Shown here in pieces: positions 37,862-50,312 of a DNA stretch of 64,000 nt. Made by a program: the position numbers and the translations under genes. This stretch comes from Scytalidium lignicola. Lineage: Eukaryota > Ascomycota > Leotiomycetes. Each line of letters starts with the position of its first letter. Position 1 is the first letter of the stretch. The notes under the pieces are model-generated. The model searched no databases and was not told the DNA's origin. It saw only the letters and a program-made list of their open reading frames with translations. Where the stretch lies: positions 1 through 64,000 of the forward strand of contig NCSJ02000246.1 in assembly GCA_002812745.2 (NCBI GenBank). Direction: 5' to 3'.

Positions 37862-39954
37862 TTAAGGGGCATCTCGCCGAGGTCTGCTGGTATTTGATAT
37901 CACCCGTATTCCTGGAGGTGACATAGCGTTTCTCAAGTTATCTATTCTCCGTGCCGAAACACGGTAACTCGGTCCTCGACGCGTTCTAGGGGTAGGTTCG
38001 AGAACTTGAAGATCAGAATGTAAGTCAGCTGGAAGAAGGTTTTCAGGAGAAAAGGCTCCTCTGAAGTTTAACTGGTAATCCGCAAACAACCCGCTAATTC
38101 TAGCATCGTATTGCTGCACTCTAGGGGGCTGGTTGTACCTCCGTGGCCGCCGTCGTCTAGGAGGTTGTGGAGGAACGGAGCTAGCTTCAGAATCGTCCTC
38201 TATCTCATGAATCTGATGGGAGACCCCAAGGTTCTCTCCTATTGCGTATCTCGATTCAACACTCTCACTACGGTCCTCTCGCGAGAATCCAGGTGACACG
38301 CTCATCTCAGTGTCTCCATCTCGATCAATTTCACTCTCAGAATCGTCATCATCTGCATCGTCATCTTCACTGATCGTTGGATAACGACCACTATCCACAT
38401 GATACCGAAGTCGAGCTTCCGTTGGCGTCTCATACCCGGGGGTTTCCGACATATCATCGGGATATTGATCGTAGTCTCCACCGTCTTCATTATCCTCGCT
38501 CCCTTCATTATCTCCACTTTCCGAAACCTCTCTGCCAACCATTCTCTGAGTTATACTTTCATCATCAGTATTTCGGTCACTATCATTCCCCTGATCTAAT
38601 GGACTCCATCCAGCCTCACGTAATACTTCAGTATTGTCTGTCATGTCACCTTCTGAATCTGTCCCATGACCATCAGATGTCACCGATGACTCTGATGGAC
38701 TAAGTCTCGGTCTTCTCATTCTCTGACGAACCCCATGCCTGCCTCTCTGCGGTCGACTGGAAATTTCGCCGCCTTCATCAGATTCATTTTCAGAATCAAT
38801 AGTTATTACAGATGGGGTTTCCGTTGGTTCGCGTGAGATCCCACGAACAGCAACTTCGTCGTCCACAACGAACCCTTGCAGCGATCCAGCGTCTTCTTCA
38901 TCACTGTCATCCTCGTTCATCGAGTCGCTTTCCGAATGATCCCCATGACTATGGTGATGATGTCGGAGGTGCCATATAATATTGCTAAACCGATGGTGGT
39001 GGAGATGACGATGCATGAGATGAGCTGCTCGCTCGCTCGCATCCATATCAAGATAGTCAGGATGGAAATGATCTCCCAAGCCTGCATCTAGATCAAGTTC
39101 GAGGGAATCAAGGTCATCTAGATCTGTCTCCCCTTCTTCATCGATATCACTGAAACCGTATCCATCATCATCAATCTCGGCACCACACATTTGGCATACT
39201 GGGCCTCCTTCGTGTTCATTACCACAGGAACGACACCTGAAAACACCATCGGCTTCATCCAAAAACAGTTCACTTTTGCGTTCTGGGAAAGTTCCTTTGA
39301 AGAGTCCAAGTGGACCATCTCGATCCTTTTCCATCGCTACGATCTCCTCTTTTCGTCTTCTAACATGTTGTTCTACGGATTCGTCGGACGGCATTAACTC
39401 TGTACGTTGAGTAAATATCTCAACCATTTGCTTGACCTAGGAAAAGGATTAGAACGTGCAAGAAAAATTCAGAAGGAATCCACTAACAAGAAAGGCCGGT
39501 GCTGGTATTTCTTTAACTTTGGTCCTACATTCTGGACAGGTCTTCTTACGTCTATTGGGCACAAACCAATTACACAGACACTAGGAGCGAGTTAGCTTTA
39601 TTTACCTTCATGCATCTGTCCCTAATATACGAACAGAATAGCAGTATGTATGTCCACAGGCCAGTGTCCAGGGCTCATAAAGCAGCTGGTCACATATCGA
39701 GCATGTCACCAAGCTTCGGATACTTGTGAGGTCGGATTTGAAGGCGACGACCAACTACACACCTCCGTCAGTGAACGACACTATCGATCAATATACATGA
39801 AACTTGCTTCCGCGTCACTCTTGGCCGGCGGTGCTTCCTTTACTTCTTTCAAAGCCAAAGGTGTGCTTTCACGACTATTCGATACGTTGGCAGTTAAAGC
39901 CAGATTCTTCTTCCCCTTCGATAACGACTTTGCTGATGCCCCCGTAGATGCCAT
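37862..39954 (-). CDS. RING-finger E3 ubiquitin ligase, PSH1-like
   Basis: This is a predicted nuclear E3 ligase; yeast PSH1 controls the centromeric histone Cse4, and this protein has a similar RING layout. The exon model is 39844-39954, 39635-39754, 39488-39580 and 37862-39436, giving 632 residues. An alternative first donor at 39796 lies in another phase and would need an AAG acceptor inside exon 2. The N-terminus is short and basic (SKGKKNLALT). The C3HC4 RING covers about residues 54-101: CSIC, CGHTYCYSC and CPEC are all visible. A second cysteine cluster follows near 145 (CRSCGNEHEGGPVCQMCG), which looks like a zinc ribbon. The remainder is very acidic (many D/E/S runs) with a His-rich patch (HRHLHHHRF...RHHHHSHGDH), ending in Arg/Pro-rich sequence. 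The acidic tail could bind histones; that is inference. Confidence 0.83.
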
Positions 39955-40914
39955 GATGGAATGTGTGTGGTTGTGGAATGATAAATTGTATGATTTGTAG
40001 ATGATGTCTAGTGCGTGGTGGGTTGCCCAACGATGGCGTTAAGAGAAAGCCTGGCGAAAGAAGATTCAAAGCGCCAACACTCTCGCCAGAGAGTGCATAG
40101 ACGCCCTCTCTTATAGTAATAATTATGTCTCAGAGGAGACGAATGCAAAGTCTTCGTTGAGTGTTGCTGTGTATGATTGAATTCTCGAGCTCTGTTAATC
40201 AACTTATCGCCCAATCCTCGCGTTATGACACGGGATTTCGAATTAACTCGATTCGTACAAGGTGGTTTTTGTCGCTTATGTAACTAGCGTATCACGTGAT
40301 ATAAATATGCTTAGAAGAACTCCTCGATTCCCGTGCACTTCACAAATAAATCTATGGTATACGGGGGGATTTTGTAGGACTTGACTCCTCGCATTTACTC
40401 TGGTTTTGGCTACTTTGTACGAAATCAGTTTGATATTCACTCTACGTCGTCTCAACTCTTACATTCTACATACATCACTCCTCTAGCATTCAAGATCTTT
40501 TAACGTCATACTTATCGATCCCCTAGTGGCGATTTAAAACTTATAATTTGCACAAAATCTACTCTCTTTTTGTCAGGAAATATTCCGAATGCATATCTTA
40601 TCGATACGGTTTCCAAACACGCAAGATCAAATAGTAGGAATAGAACCCTTCTCAAATTATGTAATTAATGGATTATCCTATAGCCTGAGCTCTACGGCTC
40701 CCAACTACGTAGCCTAAAGTCTGTGTACACCAAGGTCAAACCCGTGCCAAAACCTTCTTAACTAGGTTGTAAATGCACATGAACACAACTTCGCTAAAGG
40801 TCATCATCCAAAGCAAAATGAAATTCGTATCGTATTCAGGCCGTATCCTTCACCTGACATTCATGTATCCATTTCCACCTGAAACTCATTGCATTTCCTT
40901 CAGAGTACAGACGC
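39955..40914. other. Intergenic region upstream of the RING gene
   Basis: This 0.96-kb stretch lies between the RING gene start and the oxygenase gene stop, both on the minus strand. No gene is seen. It is AT-rich from about 40230. Confidence 0.5.
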
Positions 40915-42093
40915 TTAAGCATCGGATTTGGCACGCTTTTTACCAGTAGCTTCTTCGCAGACCTCCTTAACATGGCCTTTCTTAACCAAAGAAGGGTCGA
41001 CGATTTCGCCGTTGAGATGTGACAGAGCATCGATCTCGAACTGAAGGAACTCCTTTATGGCCGGAACATTGACAGATCCTGCTTTCATCTGATCACGGAC
41101 CTGTCTGAGCATCTTCCGAATCCGATCTTCGGCATTTTCAAGTTGGTACTCAACAGTTTGACCATAGAGGTCAGATAACTCGGAGATTGGACGAACAGTT
41201 GTCAAGACGGTATCATCACGAATGCTTGGAGAGCGTGGTCGGAATGATGTAACCATGGTGATACGTTCCTGACCACCATAAGCACTGAGAGCCTGATGAT
41301 CGATGTAGCGACCTTGGAGGACAACAGCACATCCCTTTGAGGGGCCTCGAACTTTCATGATATCACCAGTGCCGGTTCTTAGTGCCGTCTCACCACCGAT
41401 CATGTTAGTGGTATCGCTCATCATAAGGACACACACGAATGGATAGCTGTCTCTGTGCCAACCAACGATAGCACTGTCGTCGTCATCAATATTTTCTACC
41501 ATCTTGGTAGTTGACAGGTTGATATGGCCGATCTCATAATCCATGACGGGGACAAGATCAACGCCAGCAATCTTAGACAAGAGAGCCAAAGTCTTGGGGT
41601 GCTTCCAAGCTTCGTAGATAAATTTGGCACACCTAAAGAATATTAGTATCAGATATGATCTAATAAAAACATATGGAATGGCTTACTTTGGTGCATATCC
41701 ACGAAGTTGCTTAGGAGCGATGTCAGAAGTATAACTGTAATGCTCTTGAACCTCCTTGGACATGATCTCCTTCCTCATAATCTCAACAGCCTCCTTGGTG
41801 AAGAGTTGGAAGGGCTCTGAGACTGCAATAGGAGAAACTCCCTTACTGGAAGGGAAACCAATTTCTTCCATGGTGTGGATGGTGGATGGTTCTTGATAGG
41901 CAAGATGCTTCTTAGGGTCGAAGAGTGTACCAATACCAGGAGCCTCCACATCGTCAAGAAATTGGAGATAAGGGCGCTTCAAATTCTCCTGAGTTGACTT
42001 CTTTGAAGAACCATTAACCTTTGCTGACTGATTAACTCTTTGGTGGGCAGATCCCCTCGTACGAGGTTGAGTGTCGAGCATTGCTGGAGCCAT
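40915..42093 (-). CDS. 2-oxoglutarate/Fe(II) oxygenase-like protein
   Basis: This looks like a non-haem iron dioxygenase; the substrate is unknown. Exons are 41687-42093 and 40915-41632; they join in frame to 374 residues. The iron ligands are visible as WHRD (HxD motif) around residue 215 and a distal His in GRYIDHQAL about 70 residues later, followed by RITMVTSFRPR, whose Arg residues are in the position that holds 2-oxoglutarate. The jelly-roll strands PFVCVLMMSD and GCAVVLQG lie between them. The N-terminal 45 residues are Ser/Lys/Gln-rich. The C-terminus is helical and ends in a basic GKKRAKSDA that could be a nuclear signal. There are no biosynthetic-cluster neighbours, so a housekeeping or nuclear role is as likely as secondary metabolism. 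Confidence 0.8.
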
Positions 42094-45000
42094 TTTGTTT
42101 CGTGGTTGAGATTATGAAGTGAGGGCTTCTGAATCGAGAGCTATCAGTATCTTCTTGATATTGTTGTGCCAACAACTTGATTCAAGTAACGATGGTGATG
42201 TCGTTGATAAAGCTGACTTTGCGAAGAAAAGCTCCCTCAGTTTATTAAAAGTGAGGAAAGTTTAGCGGCAAACCAAGGGAAGCGGTCAAAGTCGAACGCG
42301 TCGGACACGGAGAACACAAGTAGCGAACAATTTGAATAACCAAAAGAAACATACAGCTCCGTTGAAGAGGATTTTAGGGAACATGATTCTCTATATCCAA
42401 TGTCCGACTTTTTCTCTTTCCCTGAGACATCTGCCGAGACAAAGAACGAAGTAGACTTACTAAGGCACAATATTTATGGCCCTTTTGATGTGAGAGAACC
42501 TCTCGTCTATGGCAAAACTAGAATAACTGCGAAGGGAAATACTTGTACAGGACAAAATCTAAAAAGGACGCTTAAGAATTATCTATGAGGGCAAAATCTT
42601 CTTCAGGAGGAGTGGAGCTTTTATATGTGATAGTGCCGAAATATGGACTATTTCTGCCAGATCGTGCCGCTGTATGTGACCCTTAGGTTCTGCATCACGC
42701 ACTTGCAAACGAAATCCACTATAGAGTAACATACTGCGTATTTTGCACGTCCTTGACACTTCTATCCTGCTTGCGTGTACCTAACCAGCTCATCCGCACC
42801 ATTTCTGGCATCAAAATTGACCAGTCCACATGGTTCTGTGACAAACGATGTGGAGAGTGCTTCACACTTTTCTCAGTAATCTCTCTTCTTCGATACTGCG
42901 CTATCAATGGAGGACTAATTCTGGATCATCAAACCTACCCCTGGAGCCTGGGAGCTCAAGCTGGCCGGAACATCATAGCCTAACTTTACCCTAGGATGAA
43001 GAGATGCATGCAAGCTAAGGCCAGTACCATATTTATATGGAAACAGTTTCTGCAAATGGATAGCGCTGGCAAATACGGAAAAGATATGATGGTCCGACAC
43101 GATATGGTAGCTCAGCACTTGCGTGGATACCATGTCGACAGCGACCTGTTGTGAGATCAGATTAAGCCACGGAGCCTAGAACATGACAAAAAGAAACCAA
43201 ACCCCGGGCTCCCGCCAGCATCATGAGCATATGTTCCGCTCGATGAATTGTGTGGTCCAGCCCCGGAGTTACCAAAATGCCTGCACATGGCGGGGATGCT
43301 CAATGATCCTGTGGAGACACATATAATCAAGAGTGGAAGACTAAGACCAGAGGGTGGATAAGCTATTGTCGGCGAGGGCGAGCAAAGCGGGGAGTTTATC
43401 AATAGCAGGAATTGATGTCCCGATATGGTCAGCTCTCGCTTGTTGGGCTGCGATGGCGGCAGGCCGTTAACGGACGCATCGATTTTTGTCATGATGATGT
43501 ATCCGGTACCATGATTGACATATGCTCGTACCACATTGAACAATGCCTTGTTCAAAGGTGATGAGCAGTAGGAGTAACAACAGCCATGACGGGCGGGAGA
43601 CGTGACGCAAGATAAGAAGCGGCGATGCTGGGGATTTCAGCGCTCCGCAAAGCCCCTTCTCCAGAGGCTCTGGTGCCCACAGGCAGAGCAGACAGCGTTG
43701 CCGCATCTCGAACTGACCGCCAGAGCCGTGACGACCGAGCATCGTGGGCCGCAAGTCGGGAGGCACCTTGAGTACCATTTTATCGTGATGGTGGGAGCGC
43801 TACAGCGCGACAAGCCAACCCAATCAGAAAAGCGCCCGTGTTTCTCTTCCAAGGAGCTTTGATCAAACCCCAAATGAGGGCTCGTGATCCAGCCACTGGC
43901 CAGCAAACGGGCATTCGGGCGACTTCCACGGATGGATACAATAATCAATTCGCGAAGCTCAGAGAAACCCGCTCCTGAGTTTTCCTACAGGAGAACGGGC
44001 GCTGCCCAACATCATGAGCCGTGCGATATTCGGAAGCTAGGATAGTGCTTTGGTACTTTGGATGGTGCTTTGGAAGGTATTCTACCAGGACAGTACGCCT
44101 CTTTGCTTGAGTGTTTGATAAAGTCGCATTGGGCTATTGGTTGGAGAGTCTGGACCCTCGCAGCCTAGAAAGTAGATGGTAGGAGCATCAAAACCAGCAG
44201 AGTTTGGTTTGTAAATGATAGAAGCTGCAAGGCGATGATGGTGCCGATAAGTACCCGTCGCCAAGACTCTCGGTAAACTCGAAGCGAGCGTCATCTGCGC
44301 GCCTTGCCGCCCTGCCGCCAAAACGAATCCTCAGAGGTTGAAACCGCGAGCGAGTTGAGGCTTGAACATCGAAACATCGATTCCACGTCTTGTAGATCGA
44401 CCATGGCAGCCAAACATAACCCTGACAAGACGCCTTGGGACCCAAAGACCAGCGAGAAGTTTGAAAGGTAACCACAAGGCTTTGGAGGAGCAATCTCGAC
44501 TCAGCAGGCTTTTGATAGGTGAATGGTCTGACACACCGTGACAGCAAACGGCCAGGGGAATACCTAGATCCATGCCAGGAGGCGGCTTCCAGAAGCCTCA
44601 GATGTTTGTATCGGAACGGAAGCGATAGAGATATGTGCACGGATTACTTTCAGTGAGTCCATCCAAGACAGCACATATTGAGAGACCGTCATGTGACCTT
44701 GACCGGCCATGTCAGTCATTGTCAAATGTGATGGGAAACTCAGAAGCACGTGGAAGTGAAGTGTGATTTCTGACCTTGAGATTGTAATATAGAGCATACC
44801 GAGACTGTAAGAAACAATGGGTAGGTAAATCTTCTTCTCTCTCTCTTGGAGACACTGTTACTTAATAAGCAACCTCCTAGATCACGGCCAGGAAAGAGGA
44901 GAGAAGAAAATCTGAAAAAGGCTGGTTTTCATGACGACTGATAAAACGGCTGTATTTTAAAGCACGCGTGTATGACTAGTGTTGTTGTAGGATATGGGAT

Positions 45001-45553
45001 GTAATGGCGACTGTTTCCTATTCTTACTTAGCCATTGGGTTTCAAAAAGTTATGGACCTCAAAATCTATATTGTCGCTGTGTAAGAGCAACTAGCAAACT
45101 GAGGCATCCAATAAGGTTACCGGATGTGAAAATAAACTCCAAACTCTATTTTGACCTTCAATTTGAGCTGTTGGGTACTTGTAAATTGACATAGACAACA
45201 GTGGTAGTATATTTGGAGAATTGAAGTATGCTATTGTGTTAAGGACTGTGTTGGGATATGGGCTAAAAGTTCGATCGTGTCATAACCTCAACACTTACGA
45301 TTTCGTTCATGGTAGCGTTCTCAGGTAAAAGAATTGAAAAGGAATCTTCGGGTTTGTAGGTATCTCTTTGGTGTTCTTGCAGATTCTCGCTTCGAAGCGC
45401 AAATAGACATCGGGCTTTCTTTGAACACGGAAAAATAAAGAAAATTGGGCCTTGCAACCTGGGACTAACTTTAGTGTACAGAGGTACAGTATTAAGTAGA
45501 CCATTCTGCGAATTTGACAGTTACCTACACCCGAATTTTATGCGCTCGAGGAA
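42094..45553. other. Long intergenic region without a supportable gene
   Basis: About 3.5 kb lies between two divergent genes. Between 43150 and 44640 several overlapping minus-strand and plus-strand frames of 70-150 codons occur, none with a domain, a proper splice pattern or consistent coding bias. This could be a decayed gene or simply GC-balanced non-coding DNA. AT-rich sequence follows up to the NatB gene. Confidence 0.5.
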
Positions 45554-48500
45554 ATGGAGCTACCATCAAGGGATCGGCAAGATGTGCCGATTTTACAGGC
45601 CATCGAAGCTAAAAACTACAAGCAAGCAACGAGACTCATCGAAAAACGGTTAGGGAAGAAACATACAGATTACTTAGAGGTTAGTATCACACCTCTTGGT
45701 TCGAGCTTGGAGAGATCTTTGAGTGTGCAAGGAACTTATATCTTGAGTTTAGGCCTTGAAGATATACATAGCTTCAGAACAGTTTCCCGCGTCTGAGAAC
45801 TCTCCAGTTGTTGCGTCTCTGGAAAGACTGGTCCAGAGAGACCCACCTGTGTTGGATTTAGATGCCATAGCAGTCTACGAGTCCGCATTGGAAAACATTT
45901 CTCCAGGTGACGAAGATGACTGGGCAAGGCTAATTGGCAGGTTGCGATGGCAATGCGTAAAGGCTGCACCAAAAAATGAAGATGCTAGCTTGAAGAATCT
46001 TCGGAGATGCCTTGCAATGAATGACATAGAGCACGCTCAACAGGTATTTCAGTTTTACCTTTAGTCTTATCTTTTGTTGCAAATTAAGACTTGTTCTGTC
46101 TTAAGGGAAACCTCCAGGAGACTGACTAACTCTTCAAGATTGCCAATAGCCTTGACAGGAACTTCCCAGGAAATCGTTTATATATCTTCTGGGCAATTAC
46201 GGTCTCATTCCTATACTCAGTAAGTCTTACCGAGATACTACTACATTGATTAAAGCGCTGAGGAAAACGAGACCTCTAGTAGTTGTCCACCAAAAATGAG
46301 AGATAGCTTTGGAAGATTGTCCTTGGCTCGGATTCAAAAGCTTGCCCAAGTTACGGAGCAGGCCGAAGTAAGCGATGAAAAGAAACATCTGGTAATAATA
46401 GCTAAGATTACCACAGGATCTAAAATCTTTGCCAGCCCGAGCGATACAGGCACCACAGGAACTACTCTTATTACACAAGATCTCATCAGTTTATGGCAAG
46501 GATGAGGACTTACTAAAATACCTTCAGAACCAAGCTCTAGGGCCGGATTCATCCATAGCAAAAGGTCAATGGAGGTTCTGGAGGGAGATGGTTTTACTTA
46601 TGCAGCAATCTCAGCTTTGGGAAGAACTTTTTCAGATCTGCAGCTCCTTGCTTGAAAGAGCGCGAACGAAAGATGATTCTGGTCAAATTGTGGACCTACA
46701 GATGGCTGACTGGGTTGTCTGGAATGCTTTTATAATATCTGCATTGAAAATGCCAAGCAACAAGTAAGGTCCCCCTCTTTCTCTAATTTACAATGTGGCT
46801 AAATATACATAGATATAGAGAAAAGATTCCAGCTGAAGTAGAAGCCCATCTTGCGAAAGATTCTGGAGTAGATAAGACATACCGGAGAAATGCATCTTTA
46901 GCCTTACTCCACTACAAATTCGAACTCCATAAGAATATCCAATCCTCTACTCAGGCACCACTGGATGTTTCAGTACAAAGCTTATCGATTACTGCTGCTA
47001 GTGACTCTTCACCGGAGGCGCTGTTAAACGCCATTACGAAGTATATGAAAGAGAACAGTGATGCTCCCTCAATGTTTAATGATATCAGACCGTATGCAGA
47101 GAGATTTTCTGAAAATGAACTACAAGACTTAGTTAATATTCTTCTTCCTCCTGATTCGCCGTTCAGGGAAGTGCATCCAAAACTTAGGGATGCGGGAGAA
47201 GCAGAGGTAGATGGAGACAATGAAGTAAGCTACGGATATCTAAACTTTGAAGTTACACATTAATATAAATATTAATATTCAATCACAGTCTCTTACAGTT
47301 GGCAAAGTTATCTCTCGAGTAAACGAATACAAGCTAGTGTATCTAGTCACCAACAGTATACCGGAATACCAACGACTCAAGAATCCAGAATTCAAGTTGG
47401 AAACACCCGATGCGCAATCATTTGTTTGCAAGTGGTGTTCTAAACCATGTGGACTATATTGCGACTTCTGCCTCGACACTCTCGCACAGGACTTCATATT
47501 AGCGTATGGATCGATACTCCATAGTGCTGAGCATATTACCAAAAATCTCCTTATTACAGATACTCACCCAGCCGATGATCTCTGTCTTTTGGGAGCCATG
47601 TGCCTGCTGAAATGTGCAGGTTGCACGCCATATTACTTAGACCCTCTGGCAAACCAACCTTCTAGTACTTATGTTTCCAAACTGTTACAAGCTGCACTAC
47701 TCCTCGAATATGCATGGAATCATTCCAAACCAAACTTTCACATTTCGCTTCTTCTAATCAGGATATATACCCGTCTAGGATGCGGTTCCCTGGCTAGAGC
47801 AGCATACAAGCGTCTAGGAATCAAACAGATACAGCATAGTACTCTAGCCTACACATTATTTGACAGAATATCATCGCTTCATCCCCATGTATTTACAGAC
47901 ACGGACCAAGTTACAGCAGATGAGAAAGATCCTTTACTTGAACTCGAAAAGCAGCAAAGCATTTACCAAAGCTCAATTAATAATTCAAGAAAATCCTCCT
48001 GGCAAGCTCTTGAATTTGGAAACTACGAACCGGTTATACAGTTCAATGAGTTTGCTAGAAGGATGGGATCAAGCATGTCCGGGGTGATGTCGGTTATTGA
48101 ACACAGAAAAATATCACGGATTACTCAGTCAAAGACTACTTCAAAGTCGAATGGTTTTCATGTTCTTGGTGAGTTGGCTCACTGCAAGAGTGCCTTAAGC
48201 ATGTTCTAACTTCTGACAGCACCTAATATCGAAACACTAGAATCCTTTTCTGATAATAATGATAATGAGTGCTTCCCAAATTTTGAGTGCACTTACAGTC
48301 AGCCATTTGAAGCCTTTACACGATCAGGACCCCCGCTATCAGTAAGTAGTAGCAGAAATGCTTCGCCACTTATAAGCTGACTAGGAGTAGAATGCAAGAA
48401 CCCGTGCAAACTTGATCATTGAGAAGCTAAGATTAGCTGTGAACCCGAACAGCAAACCGACAGCAAGATCAACAGCGGAATTGTGGTTCAAACAGAATGA

Positions 48501-49143
48501 TAAAGACAGCTATATACCAACGGGTATCTCCGACTTAGGAAGTGCAGAGATGACAGCCCCCGAGCTCTCTACAGCATCAGGTTACAACTCTGTGGCAATT
48601 ATAATAAATTTAGCTACCAATCCGGACACCTGGTCAAAACCACATACCGAGACCAAATTGGACCAAGCATATAATAGTGTCTCCCAATCCCTCGAGGAGC
48701 TGATAAAGATGATCAACGATATCCAAGACTCGATACCAGCCTTCCCAACCACCCTACACCCATTGTACGTAGCACGTGAATTTGGCACTGCTGTGGTGGA
48801 CTTCCACAAATATATCTCTAGTCCAGAGAGAAAGATATCAGAACAGCAGAAACTGCTCAATACAAAACTGTTAGAGACAACCCAACTACTACTGACGACG
48901 GTAGCGGATAAAGCTACTGCTGTTAACAAAGTAATGGAAGAAAGTGGTTGGATCGACAGAGTCCTGAACTATGTGCTTGAAAATGAACAAGACGGGTCTC
49001 AACAAAGTTCAGATTTGGTAACCAAAGCATTGAAGTCGGTTATTGATGAAGGTTTCATGGAGACCTGGGCTGGTGAAGTCGTGGAAAGCTGGCGAGATTC
49101 CGTTGGTGGCTTTGTATACCTAAAAACCCCATACAAACCGTGA
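45554..49143 (+). CDS. MDM20: NatB N-terminal acetyltransferase auxiliary subunit (MDM20/NAA25)
   Basis: This is the TPR-type ribosome-anchoring subunit of NatB, which acetylates Met-Asp/Glu/Asn N-termini together with NAT3; loss in yeast disturbs actin cables and mitochondrial inheritance. Nine exons join in frame to 1038 residues: 45554-45679, 45753-46043, 46139-46219, 46263-46367, 46417-46763, 46813-47224, 47289-48168, 48220-48341 and 48391-49143. Family-like segments are PILQAIEAKNYKQATRLIEKRL at the N-terminus, QCVKAAPKNEDASLKNLRRCL, DRNFPGNRLYIFWAITV, CPPKMRDSFGRLSLARIQK and PARAIQAPQELLLLHKI. The rest is mostly helical, as expected for TPR superhelices. A cluster of five cysteines (C-x2-C-x3-C-x3-C-x2-C, residues 501-515) lies in the middle. 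Exon 4 uses an acceptor GCTGAG because only it keeps phase. Confidence 0.9.
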
Positions 49144-49353
49144 ATGGCTAATTGTGAAAGTCATTTGAGCTCGTTGAGACGTTCAGGTAGCACATCGAAG
49201 CATGAGTGTTCGGAGGTATAGTTCTGCAGAGCAACTAAATGTTTAGTATCTGGCTCATAGCATAGCATAGCTTGGCATAGAATAGAATAAAAACATATGC
49301 AATTCAACCTGGATATACGAATCCTATGAAAAGTCTATGTTGGGATACTTACT

Positions 49354-49981
49354 TTACATCATATCTTCCTCAGCCTTCCTCAGAGCCTTCCGCATCATAA
49401 ATTCTCTCCGCTCTTCCCTCAAAGTTGTATATGCCCAGAACCAAGTTATCATTTCCAGGAATGCCCAAGAAAATAGCACTCTATTTTTTAAACCTTCGCC
49501 CCATGAACTTGCCCGATATGTTGACGACTCATAGAGCGGAGATGAGGACGAGAACGAATATGAGTAAACAACCAAGCCAAAGAACACGATGAATCGGACA
49601 GGAGCTATGCTTTGCTGTCAGCTAAATATTCATTTTGAAATTAGAGATAAATACTAACCTTGAGATCCCCAGTGGTATTGCCCAATTTCATCTGGCAGTG
49701 ATATTGCTACAAGATCGCTGATACCGAAAACTAGGAGGACAGCGGCAAGGAAAGCTAGGGAATCTGATTTGACTTCGAATGACCGCGCTTCAGGCTGAGA
49801 AGCAGTTAGTTATAACTCTTGTAATGCCGCAAGGTCATCTTACCAAACCCATAGCATCCCCAAGAACAAGTACCAGTGACTGGTCCGCAATTGTACCGGG
49901 AGAAGTGAGGAAGAAGAAACCCATTGTAATGTGAAAGAGGGCGAGGGAGGTTAGAATTGTTTTCGCCGAAAAGAGTCCCAT
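49354..49981 (-). CDS. ILM1: ILM1-family multi-span membrane protein
   Basis: This small integral membrane protein is related to yeast ILM1 (increased loss of mitochondrial DNA), located in the ER. Exons are 49844-49981, 49659-49794 and 49354-49604, giving 174 residues in frame. It starts MGLFSAKTILTSLALFHI; four hydrophobic segments are seen at roughly residues 7-27, 58-76, 93-110 and 131-150. Conserved-looking motifs are FFLTSPGTIADQ, ISDLVAISLPDEIGQYHWGSQAPVR and a basic C-terminal helix EERREFMMRKALRKAEED. The reading frame is split over three short exons, so each piece alone looks like noise. It is tail to tail with the NatB subunit (210 bp) and head to head with the GGTase gene (331 bp). 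Confidence 0.9.
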
Positions 49982-50312
49982 ATTTGAATCTATATAACGA
50001 TGTTGAGAAGATATTCGGTGGTGCAACTTTTGGTTTTCTGGTGTCCAAGGGAGAAAATATAAAATTTGTTATGGCATACTCTGTCATTGAAATCTCGCGA
50101 GCTGTTTCGAGATTCGGCCATAGTGGAAGCTTGCCTGGAACTCGCCCCTGTAACAACACGCTAATTCGGAGAATTCGGGGCAGGTGCCGCCTCAGCCTCA
50201 GCCTCAGGGCTTAGCCACAGCCTTTTGCCCCGCGCAATAATAAATAAGCTTCTAAATCATGTGCAACAAGAGGGAAGAAACAAATTAAGACTGACGTGAG
50301 CAACCTGTCTTT
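49982..50312. promoter_or_regulatory. Divergent promoter of ILM1 and CDC43
   Basis: The 331-bp stretch between two head-to-head start codons carries a GCCTCA triplicate near 50188-50206 and a short AT-rich segment next to CDC43. No firmly recognisable site is seen. Confidence 0.5.

Noticed and set aside
43602..43862. Possible transposon remnant in the gap before MDM20
   Set aside because: No terminal repeats, no target duplication and no transposase-like motif are seen.
43157..44640. Several minus-strand frames of 80-150 codons
   Set aside because: They overlap in different frames without consistent splice sites or known motifs.
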